A stretch of DNA of 51,896 nt from Candidatus Hydrogenedentota bacterium (GTDB lineage Bacteria > Hydrogenedentota > Hydrogenedentia > Hydrogenedentales > CAILVY01): NCBI GenBank assembly GCA_029565395.1, contig JAKQOG010000097.1:1-51896 (forward strand), in the 5' to 3' direction. The notes beneath the pieces were generated by a model that worked only from the letters and a program-made list of their open reading frames with translations, made no database searches and was not told the DNA's origin. The position numbers and the translations under genes are program-made. Positions 36,338 through 46,045 of this stretch are shown piece by piece; positions within the stretch are counted from its first letter, which is position 1; the number at the start of each line of letters is the position of its first letter.

Positions 36338-37989
36338 AGTTGCAGCGGCCACGATCATGGATGCAGTGGCTCCGGCGGCTGTGTCAGGGTGTATGCCTTG
36401 TTCTATTTTTAGGACTGGTGCTGGCGGCGCGTTTCGGCGAGGGCAAGACCGCCAGCCCCCTTTTAACATTGTTTTTCGATATTGATCCGCTGGTCTTTCT
36501 GGCGACCTTCCTCTCTACCTACACCATCACCAAGGCGCTGCTCTTCGCCTTGATCACGGTGGCCGCGACCATTCTTTTAGGCCGTGTTTTTTGCGGATGG
36601 GTTTGCCCCTTGGGCGCGGTGCATGCCATCGCCACGTGGTTTCGAAAAAAGCCAAAGGGGAAATTCACGGCGGAAATGCGCTCACCCTGGCAGCGGCTGA
36701 AATACGGGATATTCATCGGGCTGATCGTGATGGCCCTCTTCGGCGTGCATTGGATAGGCATTTTTGATCCGTTGCCGTTGCTATACCGTAGCGTCACCAC
36801 CGGGGTGCTGCCCGCCGCGCAATATGCCGTGGAAGACTCCTCGACGTATGTGTTTCGCGCCGACCCGCACGCCGGTCCCTTCCATCTCACGTCGTTCACC
36901 GAACCCATCTACCAATTTTTCCGGGATCATGTGTTCCGCGTGGCGCGGCAAAGTTTCAACAGCGGTACGCTTATTACCCTGCTGTTCTTCCTCATTGTGG
37001 CGTTAAACTTTATCCGCCCGCGATTTTGGTGCCGGTACATTTGCCCGTTGGGCGGTTTATTGGGCACCTTAGCGCAGCGGCCCCTGTTGCGGCTTAAAAA
37101 CAATCCTGACACCTGTAAAAGCTGCGGCCTGTGCACGATGCATTGTCCGGCCGCTGCACAGCCTGACAAACGCGGTGAGTGGCTGCCCACGGAATGTTTC
37201 GGGTGCTGGAATTGCGTGGCCACGTGCCGTCAGGGCAGTCTGAGTTTTCAGTTTGAGTCCCCGTTTAAAAAAGCGGAGACCGGCAAGATCGATCTTTCAC
37301 GGCGCGTGGCGCTGGCCGCCACGGTTGGAGGGGTGGCGGCATTGGGCGGATTCCGCGTAGCGCCGCAGGCCTCGAATAAACAGCCGTTTCCCGATACGCT
37401 GATACGTCCGCCGGGCGCACGCAGGGAACGCGAATTCCTGCAACGCTGTCTGTCGTGCGGCGCGTGCATGCGGGCATGTCCGACCAACGCCTTGCAGCCT
37501 GTGGCACTGGAAGCAGGGGTGGAGGGCTTGTGGACACCGAAGCTGGTGGCGAAGATTGGCTATTGCCATTATGAATGTAATCTGTGTGGCCAAGTCTGTC
37601 CGACGGAAGCCATTCAGAACCTGCCGCTGGATCAGAAACGGCAAACGAAAATCGGCTTGGCCACGTTTGATACCAGCCGATGCCTGCCGCATAACTACGG
37701 ACGCGAATGCCTGGTGTGCGAGGAGCACTGCCCGGTTCCCACAAAGGCCATTTATCTTGTCCCACAGGAGAAAAAACTGCGCGACGGCTCCGTGCGCACC
37801 ATCAAAGTTCCGTATGTCGATCCTGATCTGTGCATCGGCTGCGGGTTATGCGAATGGTCGTGCGTTTTTCAGGATAAGGCCGCCATCCGGGTCACCTGCG
37901 CGAACGAATCCCGCAACGATCGCAACCAGCCCATTCTCCCAGGCGCATCCGGAATGTCCGGCGGCGCCGGCGACCCCTACGGCGGATAA
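36334..37989 (+). CDS. NapH/MauM-like polyferredoxin membrane protein
   Basis: The product has 551 residues with a GTG start. Membrane spans lie in the first 230 residues, including the NapH-type signatures GRVFCGWVCPLGA and WCRYICPLGG. After these come two ferredoxin 4Fe-4S motifs (CKSCGLCTMHCP, CFGCWNCVATCR), a short hydrophobic segment, and further clusters (CLSCGACMRACP, CNLCGQVCP, CLVCEEHCP, CIGCGLCEWSC). It looks like a fusion of a NapH-like quinol-interacting membrane unit with a NapG/MauM-like ferredoxin. It likely passes electrons between the quinone pool and a partner such as the DUF362 protein. Confidence 0.88.
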   Translation: MKLQRPRSWMQWLRRLCQGVCLVLFLGLVLAARFGEGKTASPLLTLFFDIDPLVFLATFLSTYTITKALLFALITVAATILLGRVFCGWVCPLGAVHAIATWFRKKPKGKFTAEMRSPWQRLKYGIFIGLIVMALFGVHWIGIFDPLPLLYRSVTTGVLPAAQYAVEDSSTYVFRADPHAGPFHLTSFTEPIYQFFRDHVFRVARQSFNSGTLITLLFFLIVALNFIRPRFWCRYICPLGGLLGTLAQRPLLRLKNNPDTCKSCGLCTMHCPAAAQPDKRGEWLPTECFGCWNCVATCRQGSLSFQFESPFKKAETGKIDLSRRVALAATVGGVAALGGFRVAPQASNKQPFPDTLIRPPGARREREFLQRCLSCGACMRACPTNALQPVALEAGVEGLWTPKLVAKIGYCHYECNLCGQVCPTEAIQNLPLDQKRQTKIGLATFDTSRCLPHNYGRECLVCEEHCPVPTKAIYLVPQEKKLRDGSVRTIKVPYVDPDLCIGCGLCEWSCVFQDKAAIRVTCANESRNDRNQPILPGASGMSGGAGDPYGG

Positions 37990-38031
37990 AATATCTCTCT
38001 TTCAAAGCGATATCTTTGGAGATAGAAGTTA

Positions 38032-38949
38032 ATGGAAAACGCCTATGAATGGGAAGGCTTGTTGCTCTTCTGCGTGTTGAGCATGTTGCCCGCGGTGCCA
38101 TTCATCATTTACGCAACCCGGTATGTTCGGACCCAGCAACAAACTACTTTTAAGAAATTGCTCCTGAGCATGCTTCTCATGGGCGTTGTATACATTCCCG
38201 TTGTTGTGGATGCGTTCTGGATTGAGCCCAATTGGCCTGTGCTGGACCGCATAGACATTGAAGGAAATGTTACTCAACCGCTGCGTATTCTGCAGTTGTC
38301 GGATCTACATTTGGAGATGGAGCCTGCCAAACGCGAGGAATGGCTCCTTCGTCAATTGGATGCCTTATCCCCCGATCTGATTGTTCTGACCGGTGACATC
38401 CACCAACTGGATATGACGAATCCTGCCCCTCTCAAACGCATCTTGAGCAGGCTTCATGCCCCCCTGGGAATTCTGGCATGCGTGGGCTTCGACAATACCC
38501 GCGTGATTACCGCCGCCAACCCGGAGATCCGTTTCCTCGAAAACGCCTCCATTATACTCCACAACGGTTCCGACACCATTGGGGTAATCGGACTTCTTCT
38601 CGTTGGCGGAAAGGAGGAAGCCTATGCGGCAATGAAAGAGGCCACGTATAGGATAACGCTCAATCACACGCCTGATCTGGCGGATGAAACAGTGGAAAAA
38701 GGGATGGATTTATATCTCTGTGGGCACGCCCACGGCGGGCAGGTGCGCATTCCCTTCTGGGGCGCGATCATCACCAATTGTGAAAGCGGCAAGAAATACG
38801 AGAGCGGCTTATATCAAAGAGGTTCAACATATATCTACACAAGCCGGGGTTTCGGGCTTGAACCGCGTCCTGCGCCTCAAGTGCGCTTTTTATGCCGTCC
38901 CCAAGTGACCCTGATCACTGTGCATCCGAAAAAAAACGAGCGGCAGTAA
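38032..38949 (+). CDS. Membrane-anchored metallophosphoesterase-like protein with altered GNH motif
   Basis: The product has 305 residues with two N-terminal membrane spans (about 8-28 and 43-63). The calcineurin-like fold is shown by LSDLHLE, LTGDIH, LNHTPD and CGHAHGGQ. The central GNH(D/E) motif, which normally supplies a metal-binding Asn and a catalytic His, is replaced by VGFDNTRV. Activity may be reduced or changed. Homologues include YaeI-type phosphodiesterases. A weak GGAG precedes the ATG. Confidence 0.82.
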   Translation: MENAYEWEGLLLFCVLSMLPAVPFIIYATRYVRTQQQTTFKKLLLSMLLMGVVYIPVVVDAFWIEPNWPVLDRIDIEGNVTQPLRILQLSDLHLEMEPAKREEWLLRQLDALSPDLIVLTGDIHQLDMTNPAPLKRILSRLHAPLGILACVGFDNTRVITAANPEIRFLENASIILHNGSDTIGVIGLLLVGGKEEAYAAMKEATYRITLNHTPDLADETVEKGMDLYLCGHAHGGQVRIPFWGAIITNCESGKKYESGLYQRGSTYIYTSRGFGLEPRPAPQVRFLCRPQVTLITVHPKKNERQ

Positions 38950-38959
38950 AGGTCACAGT

Positions 38960-40771
38960 TCAATCCGGCGTGGTTAAAATCGCGTTGAGTTTTTGCATGA
39001 GGGGGGTGAGGGCCTGGACGGCGCTCTGTTGGTTGTTCAGGCTGGCGCTGGTGATGGCCATGCCGATGCATTCCCGGGCATACTTAACCATATCGAGGGC
39101 ATCGAGGGAATCGTGGTGTTTTCGGTAGGCGATGAAGCGGTCGAGGTGTAAATCCGTTTTGATAGGAGGCGTGGCGGCCGGGTCCGGCCAAAACCGGAGC
39201 GCAAGCCCTTCAGGGATCCGCATCAGTCCCTCGCCCACCGTGGTTCTCTTGTGGAGCACATCCGGCGTGACATACACAGGCCGCTGGTAGAAATTATCGG
39301 TAATCCAGGCATTGATCATGCCCACCTCCGCGGCAATGCAGTCGTCATCCCACCAGCCGCTTTGCTCGAAACGTTCGATGGCGCGCTGCAGTATATTCAT
39401 GGCCTCCGGGGAACCTTGCATAAACTCCGGATACCAGCGGCGCAGTTGCTCGACATACCAGGATCGGTGCAGGAGATTGCGCTCCACCAGAACAACGTCC
39501 GGGCGGTAATGTTCCACGCGCTGAAGATAAAAGAACGGGGCAGCGGCCTGCTCCCACTGCCCGGTAATCACGATAGCATTTGGCTCCACATTATCCATCA
39601 GGCAGCGCACATAGTCCTCAACCCGGTAATCGCCCCGATCACTGCAATGGTTCCAATTCGTGGTCAACGCGATGACGGGCAGCGCCAGCGCTGCAATCAG
39701 CATGGGGCGCCAGGCGGCCAAAGCCATCAGGCCAATCGCGGTGCACGCCAGAAGGGCGATGAAGGCCAGCAGAAAATAATTGGCAATATCGTAGATACGG
39801 TAGGTCAACGCATAGCCGAGGCAGCCAATGACCAGCAGAAGGAAAAAGACACCGAGGCGTCTTTCCCGTTTGAACACCATCCAAATCCCGAGGAGCATGG
39901 GAATCACCCCGATAAACGCGAATTGATGGAAAAACACCGACGCCAGCGTTTTCGCTTGTGGAGCGATTTCACCGGACCACATGCCGGTGCCGTATTGCCG
40001 CCCGGTGACATGGTAGGAAAACCAATACAGCCCCCGGCCGACGCCGCCCCAATCGAATTCCGGCGGTGTCTGGAATGGAAATGCCCCGCTGCTGCGCCAG
40101 GGCAAATAGACGTAGATCGAGAGCGCCGCAACAAACGGGAGGAGCATCCATCCGATGCATTTCCATGCGCGCCATCCAATCCCCATGCGAAAAAAGTAGA
40201 GAAACAGCATTGCGGGGGCGAGCATAATTGTGGTCATGTGATTGGCAAAGGCCAACCCTAGACATGCGGCCCATAGTAACCACCAGCGCCTTTGGTCTGT
40301 GTCATCAAACACCGCTGCCAGAAACAAGCGCAGATTCAAGAGCAGCAAGAACAGATGCAGCGAATACACTTCTATCCCGGTGGCTTGGTCCCAGACGGTC
40401 CGCGCAAAGGCAAAGAGTAGTGCGGAACAAAAAGCGGCAAATACCGCATGGGGCTGATCAGGAAACAAGCGCCGCAACAGCAGGAGGGCCAAGTCGAAAA
40501 ACAGGGCGACGGCGCACGCCACGCAAAATGCGGCGAACAAATTCAGCGCATGGATGGTGGAACCCGGAATGGGCAGCCAAGTCCAGGCGTGCGCGAGCAG
40601 GATGAACAGCGGATAGCCCGTGGGGTGCGCGATGCCGAGCGTGGCGGCGGCCCCGGCCAATTCCCCTGCGTCATTGATCCCGACGGAAGGCGCGGCGGAC
40701 CAAGAATAGACGATAAAAGCCAATGTTGCGGCCAGGAAGGCCAATCCGTACTGTCGTTTTCTGGAGTTCAT
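38960..40771 (-). CDS. DUF2723 multi-pass membrane protein (glycosyltransferase-like)
   Basis: The product has 603 residues with about ten membrane spans up to residue 370 and a soluble C-terminal region. The N-terminus shows the family signature GINDAGELAGAAATLGIAHPTGYPL: an acidic residue in the first luminal loop and HPTGYP. The fold resembles GT-C protein O-mannosyltransferases; TMEM260 is the characterised eukaryotic relative. It converges with the metallophosphoesterase gene with only 10 bp between the stops. Confidence 0.85.
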   Translation of the reverse strand: MNSRKRQYGLAFLAATLAFIVYSWSAAPSVGINDAGELAGAAATLGIAHPTGYPLFILLAHAWTWLPIPGSTIHALNLFAAFCVACAVALFFDLALLLLRRLFPDQPHAVFAAFCSALLFAFARTVWDQATGIEVYSLHLFLLLLNLRLFLAAVFDDTDQRRWWLLWAACLGLAFANHMTTIMLAPAMLFLYFFRMGIGWRAWKCIGWMLLPFVAALSIYVYLPWRSSGAFPFQTPPEFDWGGVGRGLYWFSYHVTGRQYGTGMWSGEIAPQAKTLASVFFHQFAFIGVIPMLLGIWMVFKRERRLGVFFLLLVIGCLGYALTYRIYDIANYFLLAFIALLACTAIGLMALAAWRPMLIAALALPVIALTTNWNHCSDRGDYRVEDYVRCLMDNVEPNAIVITGQWEQAAAPFFYLQRVEHYRPDVVLVERNLLHRSWYVEQLRRWYPEFMQGSPEAMNILQRAIERFEQSGWWDDDCIAAEVGMINAWITDNFYQRPVYVTPDVLHKRTTVGEGLMRIPEGLALRFWPDPAATPPIKTDLHLDRFIAYRKHHDSLDALDMVKYARECIGMAITSASLNNQQSAVQALTPLMQKLNAILTTPD

Positions 40772-40779
40772 AGGGGTCT

Positions 40780-40809
40780 ATTATGACCGAAAGCGCGGGG
40801 CACTGTTAA
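40780..40809 (-). promoter_or_regulatory. Possible promoter of the DUF2723 gene, leaderless
   Basis: TTAACA-N18-CATAAT on the minus strand places the start only a few bases before the ATG at 40771. No Shine-Dalgarno is visible, so a leaderless transcript is possible. Confidence 0.3.
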
Positions 40810-40895
40810 GTTTCCGGGGAGTGGAGTAAAATAAACGGTGAACCTGTGTGCGGGTTTTGGTGTCTCATATGGTGTAACGGCGGAGCAAGGCGATT

Positions 40896-41495
40896 GTGGT
40901 ATTGCTGAAAGAAGCGAGGACCGAGAGCGACGCGGACCTGGTGGATCAATGTCAGGCCGGCGATACGACGGCCTTTGACGAATTGGTCCGCCGGTATAAG
41001 GATCGCGTGTATAACGTGGTCTACCGCTTCCTGGGCAATCACGAAGATGCGCTGGACGTGGCGCAGGAGGTATTTGTGCGCGCCTATCGAGGCATAAACC
41101 AGTATGCGGGCCAGGCTCAGGTATATACCTGGCTGTATGCGATTGCGGCGAACCTCGCGCGGAACCGCTTGCGCGATCAGGGTCGCAAGGGCCGCAGCCT
41201 GGGCGTGTCCCTGGAAACGCTGGAAGAGGAAGCGCCGGGCATGGCGCGGTCCGCGGCTACGGAGGAGACGCCGCGCGTGCTGGCACAGCGCGAAGAACTC
41301 AATCGCGCCTTGGAGGACTGTTTGGAAGCCTTGCCGGAGATCTACCGGCTGCCATTCGTGCTCCGGGTATTCGAAGGGCTCCGGTATGAAGAGATTTCAG
41401 CGAGTGTGGATTGCCCCGAAGGAACGGTTAAATCGAGGTTGAACCAGGCGCGCAAACGGCTGGGCGAGTGCCTGAAGCTGCGCGGGATGATATAA
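40896..41495 (+). CDS. ECF-family RNA polymerase sigma factor
   Basis: The product has 199 residues. Region 2 (AFDELVRRYKDRVYNVVYRF, then DALDVAQEVFVRAYRG) and region 4 (LPEIYRLPFVLRVFEGL, then EISASVDCPEGTVKSRL) are typical of SigE/RpoE-like ECF factors. The start is GTG at 40896 after GGAG. The anti-sigma gene starts 3 bp after the stop, so the pair is co-translated. The acidic linker between regions 2 and 4 is longer than average. Confidence 0.95.
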   Translation: MVLLKEARTESDADLVDQCQAGDTTAFDELVRRYKDRVYNVVYRFLGNHEDALDVAQEVFVRAYRGINQYAGQAQVYTWLYAIAANLARNRLRDQGRKGRSLGVSLETLEEEAPGMARSAATEETPRVLAQREELNRALEDCLEALPEIYRLPFVLRVFEGLRYEEISASVDCPEGTVKSRLNQARKRLGECLKLRGMI

Positions 41496-41498
41496 ACG

Positions 41499-42773
41499 AT
41501 GCCAACGTGTGAAAAAATCCGGGAAGAATTCTCCGCACTGCTTGACGGAGAACTCGACGCTGAAACGCGCGAAGCCGTGGAAGCGCATCTCCATGAATGC
41601 TCGGAGTGCCTGTTGGAACTGGGCCGCTACAAAAAAGTATCCGAGATGTACGGCCGCCTGGAGCGTGTGCCCGCCCCGCCGGATTTTGAAGAACGTGTGG
41701 CGGATGCGATATGGCCAAAAATAGTGCCGCTGCCCGAGAGGAAAAAGTTTCACCTGCGATGGATGTCGGCGTTTGCGGCGGCGGCGGTGTTGTTGATCAT
41801 TGCCGGAACGTTTGTGGTCCTGCCCAAGGTGCATGCGCCTGGAAAATTCAAGATCAGCAAACTGAAGGAGGCGCCTGCGGCAGAAACAGCCCCGCGGCCT
41901 GAACCCCCTGAAGCGGCTCCAAAAGAAAACTTGTATTCGGCGGAGAAGGGTGCTTCTGATCTGGCCGATGAAAGCGCCGCGTCCAGTCTGAGTTTTTATT
42001 CAAAAATGGATGCCGCCAAACAAACAGAGGAAAGTCCTGTAAATGTTTTTGCTCCGCCGCCCGCTCCCATGCCGGTTGCCCCGCAAAAAGCCGCGCCAGT
42101 CCACGAACTTGTCGTTCCCAAGCCTGAATCCCTGCCCGAATTAAAATCCGAACCCGAAACTGAACCCAAACCCGAATCGATGCCCACGCCTACGCCAGAG
42201 GCCGCGGAGAGCGCTGCGTTGCCCGTAATGGCTAAAAAAGAGGATCGAGTGGCGCGTGAAGCAGTGGTGGGCGAGGCCGCTTCCAAACCGGTGACCATGA
42301 ACTCGGATGCTTCCGATATAGAGGAAGAAGCCAGGCAAGAGGAACCACCACCGCCCCCGGCCATGCCTGCCGCCGCGCCTTCAGCGCCGCCCGTAGCCGC
42401 TGCGTCTCCCGCACCTGCCGCTTCCTCGGCTCCAACGCAAGAAGGGAGAGGAAGAAGATCAGAAGCGCGTGGAACGTTTGGGGCAGGATATGGGGGATCT
42501 TCCGTTATGAAGGAGCAAAAAGTTTCTCATGTTCCCACTCAAACAAACGAACGCGTGTTGAGCGGTAAAACATTTGTCTATTTGGAAGATACATGGTTTG
42601 AACGGGGCTATTCGGGTCAAGATAAAGTTTCAGTAGATCGTGGATCGTCTCAATACCAGGATCTGTTGAAAAAATATCCGGATATTGCCCAGTGGAGTGA
42701 TTTGGGTTCGAGAGTAGTAGTGAAGCTGGATGATGCATGGTATTTGATAGTAGCCGGAACAAAACAGCCGTAA
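41499..42773 (+). CDS. Transmembrane anti-sigma factor with zf-HC2 domain
   Basis: The product has 424 residues. The N-terminal zinc-finger zf-HC2 motif is HLHECSECLLEL (HxxxCxxC), which binds the partner sigma. One membrane span lies at about 90-110. A long Pro/Ala/Glu-rich periplasmic spacer follows (about 120-320) and then a C-terminal folded module (VYLEDTWFERGYSG). It would hold the ECF sigma at the membrane until an envelope signal triggers release. The window's rhomboid protease is one conceivable cleavage partner, but nothing shows it. Confidence 0.9.
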   Translation: MPTCEKIREEFSALLDGELDAETREAVEAHLHECSECLLELGRYKKVSEMYGRLERVPAPPDFEERVADAIWPKIVPLPERKKFHLRWMSAFAAAAVLLIIAGTFVVLPKVHAPGKFKISKLKEAPAAETAPRPEPPEAAPKENLYSAEKGASDLADESAASSLSFYSKMDAAKQTEESPVNVFAPPPAPMPVAPQKAAPVHELVVPKPESLPELKSEPETEPKPESMPTPTPEAAESAALPVMAKKEDRVAREAVVGEAASKPVTMNSDASDIEEEARQEEPPPPPAMPAAAPSAPPVAAASPAPAASSAPTQEGRGRRSEARGTFGAGYGGSSVMKEQKVSHVPTQTNERVLSGKTFVYLEDTWFERGYSGQDKVSVDRGSSQYQDLLKKYPDIAQWSDLGSRVVVKLDDAWYLIVAGTKQP

Positions 42774-42818
42774 CAGGATGAAAATACGCCTGTTTATGCA
42801 ATGCTTGGAAGGGATGAA

Positions 42819-45800
42819 ATGGTGAGCAGAATAGCGATCTTTTGTGTGTGTCTGTGTCTGTCCGTAGTTGAAGGTGTTGCTGTGGCGCCGGCGCCGGAGA
42901 ATGAACTTTCCCTAAATGGCCCATGGTCTTTCTTGTTATGCAAAGAGGAAACGTCTGGCCCGCAACAGGAATTTTATCAACCGGGTTTTGACGCCTCGAA
43001 ATGGTCTACCATATCCGTGCCCTCCACATGGGAGCTGCAGGGCTTTGAAGAACCGAACTACAATCAACCGAGCCACAGCGTGGGACTGTACCGGCGCGAA
43101 TTCACCGCGCCAGCCGCATGGCACGGCCGGCATGTGGTCCTGCGGTTCGCGGGGATATTGTATGGATTCGAATGTTGGTTAAATGGACAACGAATCGGAT
43201 CGCACGAAAGCGCCTACACGCCGGTTGAGTTTGATATTGGCAAGTGTGTGAAATTCGGCGCATCTAATCTACTGGCGGTGCGGGTCTACAAGCCGTTTCC
43301 TTATTGTCTGTTCGATTGTTCGGACGATTGGGCGCTGTCCGGCATTTTCCGCGATGTCGTGATATCTTCCTTGCCTTGCCCCTATATCAAGCAATTGTGG
43401 ACCACCACCGAGTATACGGATCAGGCGCTTTTGACAATCGAAGGGACTCTGGACAGCTTTGGCGAGGCGATTCCGGAAAATGTTACGCTGAGCGGACGGC
43501 TGCGCCTGCCGAAGGGCGCCATTATCGGGAAATTCGATCTCCCACTGGAACCGGGCACGCCGAAGTTCGAAAGTACGCTGACAATTTCCGAACCACGCTG
43601 GTGGACTGCGGAAACTCCAAACCTCTATGAACTCGTCGTGCGCCTGGAGCAGAATGGACAAATCCTGCACAGTGTAACGCGCTCCGTCGGATTGTGTGAT
43701 GTGAGCATTGAGGAGGGTGTGCTGAAGATTACGGGAAGCCCGGTGAAACTTCGGGGAGTCAACCGGCACGAAATTCACCCGGAGGTGGGCCGCGCCGTGC
43801 GCGAGGAAGACGACCGCAAGGACATCCAACTCATGAAGGCGGCGAATATCACGCTGGTGCGCACGTCGCACTGCCCACCGCACCCGCGGTTCCTCGATAT
43901 GTGCGATGCGCAAGGGTTGTATGTGATTTGCGAAGTGCCATTCGACGGTGGAAAAGAGCTCTTGAATAATCCTGAAAACCTGGATCGCCTGAAGGCGCGC
44001 GCGGAAGAAACCGTCCAGACGAACCGGCATCATCCCTGCATCATTCTGTGGAGTATCGGCAATGAAAATCCGTTTACGCCGATCGTGGAAGCGGTGGCCC
44101 GGCACGTAAAGGAACTGGATCCCGCGCGGCCCATTTGCATCCCTCAGGGCGGCAGCGATTTCCTGAAGGAAGGCTGGACCCTGCCGGAGTTCATCGATGT
44201 GCTCGCCCCGCATTATCCCACGCCGCCCGAACTGGAGGAATTCGCGCAAAAGACACAGCGCCCGATCATCACAACGGAATACGCGCACATGCTGGGTAAG
44301 GCCGCGGAGGATTTGGGACCGTGCTGGGATGTGATTTTGAAGTATCCAAAGCTTGCGGGCGGCGCAATTTGGCATTGGGCTGATCAGGGGATTTACAAAA
44401 CCGCCGGACCGGATGAGTATGACAATGATCTGGGCAAACCGCTCGTGGGGAAGATTTGGGTATCCCCTGTAAAATATGCGGACTGCGGAGATGAACGTGG
44501 TGCGGATGGCCTCGTCTATTCGGATCGTCAGCCGCAGGTGGATTACTGGCTCACGCGCAAGGTCTATACGCCCGTGTATATTGCGGAGCGGGACGTGGCC
44601 ACGCAGCCCGGCGTGCAGCAAATCGCATTGACCATCTCGAACCGCTACGACTTCACCAATCTTGCCGTGCTAAAAGGCTCTTGGGCGTTCTATCAGGATG
44701 CCGCCAAGGTCGCAGAAGGAACCGTGAGCGTGGATTTGGAGCCGGGGGAAACGGATTCTTTGAGTGTGGACCTGGATGTGCCCGATTCGTTCTATCAAGC
44801 GGACAGCCGTCTGGTGTTCAGCTTCTTGGATGCAAAAAATTCCCCGGTGTATGAGCATACCGTCCGGTTGCTTCCCGCTGATAACCGCATGTCGTATCTC
44901 GACCAGGTTGGGGAGAGCGTTCTGGAAAAAAGCATGGACCTCACTACGGACAGCGGCATGGTGCGCGCACGGTTCCCGGAGGTGGACGTGGAATTCGATC
45001 AGACATCGGGCCGTTTCGGCATGCGCGCACGTGAAGACAAAACAGTGCTGCTGGCGCAAAGCCCCTATATCCGCGCAGGGCGCTTGCCGACCATGGCGGA
45101 GCGGCGCAGCCGGGAACGCCGCTACATGGCCAAGCAATCGTTTTGGGAACCGTGGTTGCTGACCATGGCCGCGCCCGGTGAACAGCACATCGACACCGCC
45201 GCATCGCAGCCGGTCATTCACGTCAAAGGGCAATGCCCGCGTATCGACAAAGAAAACCAGTTGGTGGAAACAGAAATGACGTTGGCCATTTCCACGCACG
45301 GCTGGGTGGATGTGGAATACGCACTAACGCCCCAGCATTGCACAGGTATCTTTCTGGAAGCGGGGTTGTCTCTTGCATTGCCCAAGACCATCACCAAGGT
45401 GTATTGGGTGGGCGATGGACCATTTATTTCATATCCCGGCGCGGATGAGGCCTCGGAACACGGCCTATATACGATGCAAAGCACCGATCTGTGGTTTGAC
45501 GGCAATCGCAAGAATGTGGAAATGGCCGTGTTGACCGATGACGTGGGAAACGGCGTAGCGATAGTATGCGAGCCCTCCAATGTGGCCTGGGAACACGCCC
45601 CGGAAGGCATCATCCTGAGTCATAACGCTCTTGTGGGCGGACGCGGCACGAAAAACACCCGTACACGCTATGAATACCCGGTATCCGATGTGGGAACCAT
45701 CAAAGGAAAATTCCGGATTGTGCCGGTGATAGCGAATAAGTGGCCCGAAACCCTCCAGCGTACATTTAAGAATGTTTTGCCCTCCGCCACGGCCGCCGGA

Positions 45801-45827
45801 CCGCCCTATTTACGGGAATACGATTAA
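42819..45827 (+). CDS. Secreted GH2-family beta-galactosidase-like glycoside hydrolase
   Basis: The frame opens at 42801; the ATG at 42819 is better placed behind GGAAGGGA and gives a clean signal peptide (MVSRIAIFCVCLCL). The product has about 1002 residues and follows the long GH2 layout: jelly-roll N-domain (LNGPWSF), Ig-like domain, TIM barrel (KLRGVNRHEIHPE) with acid/base Glu in WSIGNEN and nucleophile Glu in TTEYAHM, then the C-terminal beta-galactosidase small-chain domain. WHWADQG is also typical. It probably removes beta-linked galactose or related sugars outside the cytoplasm. Confidence 0.93.
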   Translation: MVSRIAIFCVCLCLSVVEGVAVAPAPENELSLNGPWSFLLCKEETSGPQQEFYQPGFDASKWSTISVPSTWELQGFEEPNYNQPSHSVGLYRREFTAPAAWHGRHVVLRFAGILYGFECWLNGQRIGSHESAYTPVEFDIGKCVKFGASNLLAVRVYKPFPYCLFDCSDDWALSGIFRDVVISSLPCPYIKQLWTTTEYTDQALLTIEGTLDSFGEAIPENVTLSGRLRLPKGAIIGKFDLPLEPGTPKFESTLTISEPRWWTAETPNLYELVVRLEQNGQILHSVTRSVGLCDVSIEEGVLKITGSPVKLRGVNRHEIHPEVGRAVREEDDRKDIQLMKAANITLVRTSHCPPHPRFLDMCDAQGLYVICEVPFDGGKELLNNPENLDRLKARAEETVQTNRHHPCIILWSIGNENPFTPIVEAVARHVKELDPARPICIPQGGSDFLKEGWTLPEFIDVLAPHYPTPPELEEFAQKTQRPIITTEYAHMLGKAAEDLGPCWDVILKYPKLAGGAIWHWADQGIYKTAGPDEYDNDLGKPLVGKIWVSPVKYADCGDERGADGLVYSDRQPQVDYWLTRKVYTPVYIAERDVATQPGVQQIALTISNRYDFTNLAVLKGSWAFYQDAAKVAEGTVSVDLEPGETDSLSVDLDVPDSFYQADSRLVFSFLDAKNSPVYEHTVRLLPADNRMSYLDQVGESVLEKSMDLTTDSGMVRARFPEVDVEFDQTSGRFGMRAREDKTVLLAQSPYIRAGRLPTMAERRSRERRYMAKQSFWEPWLLTMAAPGEQHIDTAASQPVIHVKGQCPRIDKENQLVETEMTLAISTHGWVDVEYALTPQHCTGIFLEAGLSLALPKTITKVYWVGDGPFISYPGADEASEHGLYTMQSTDLWFDGNRKNVEMAVLTDDVGNGVAIVCEPSNVAWEHAPEGIILSHNALVGGRGTKNTRTRYEYPVSDVGTIKGKFRIVPVIANKWPETLQRTFKNVLPSATAAGPPYLREYD

Positions 45828-45864
45828 GGCCTGAGGCATGAGTTGGAAACGGTAAAAGGAGGAC

Positions 45865-45966
45865 TATCAGCTCCGCACCTCCCACCGCTACTACCTGCCC
45901 CCCAACACCACCGGAAAATACTACACCGGGTTCCGCTGCGTGAAAGACACCCCCGCGCCGAAATAG
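45865..45966 (+). pseudogene. Remnant of an FGE-sulfatase (SUMF1-like) gene C-terminus
   Basis: A 33-codon open stretch ends with the family's C-terminal signature (SHRYYLPP, then GFRCVKD) and a TAG. No start or catalytic part is present upstream, where the GH2 gene ends 38 bp earlier. It is a gene fragment left by deletion or recombination. Confidence 0.6.
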
Positions 45967-46003
45967 CAAACGAGGGGTAGGGGAAACAGGAGTACTTTGG
46001 AGT

Positions 46004-46025
46004 ACGGGAGCTTGCTCCCGTTTTT
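46004..46025 (+). terminator. Strong intrinsic terminator
   Basis: A perfect 8-bp stem ACGGGAGC-TT-GCTCCCGT is followed by TTTT. An outer GGAGTA/TACTCC pairing surrounds it. It would end transcription of the GH2 gene and the remnant. Confidence 0.75.
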
Positions 46026-46045
46026 ACTCCTTTCCACGCGTATGG

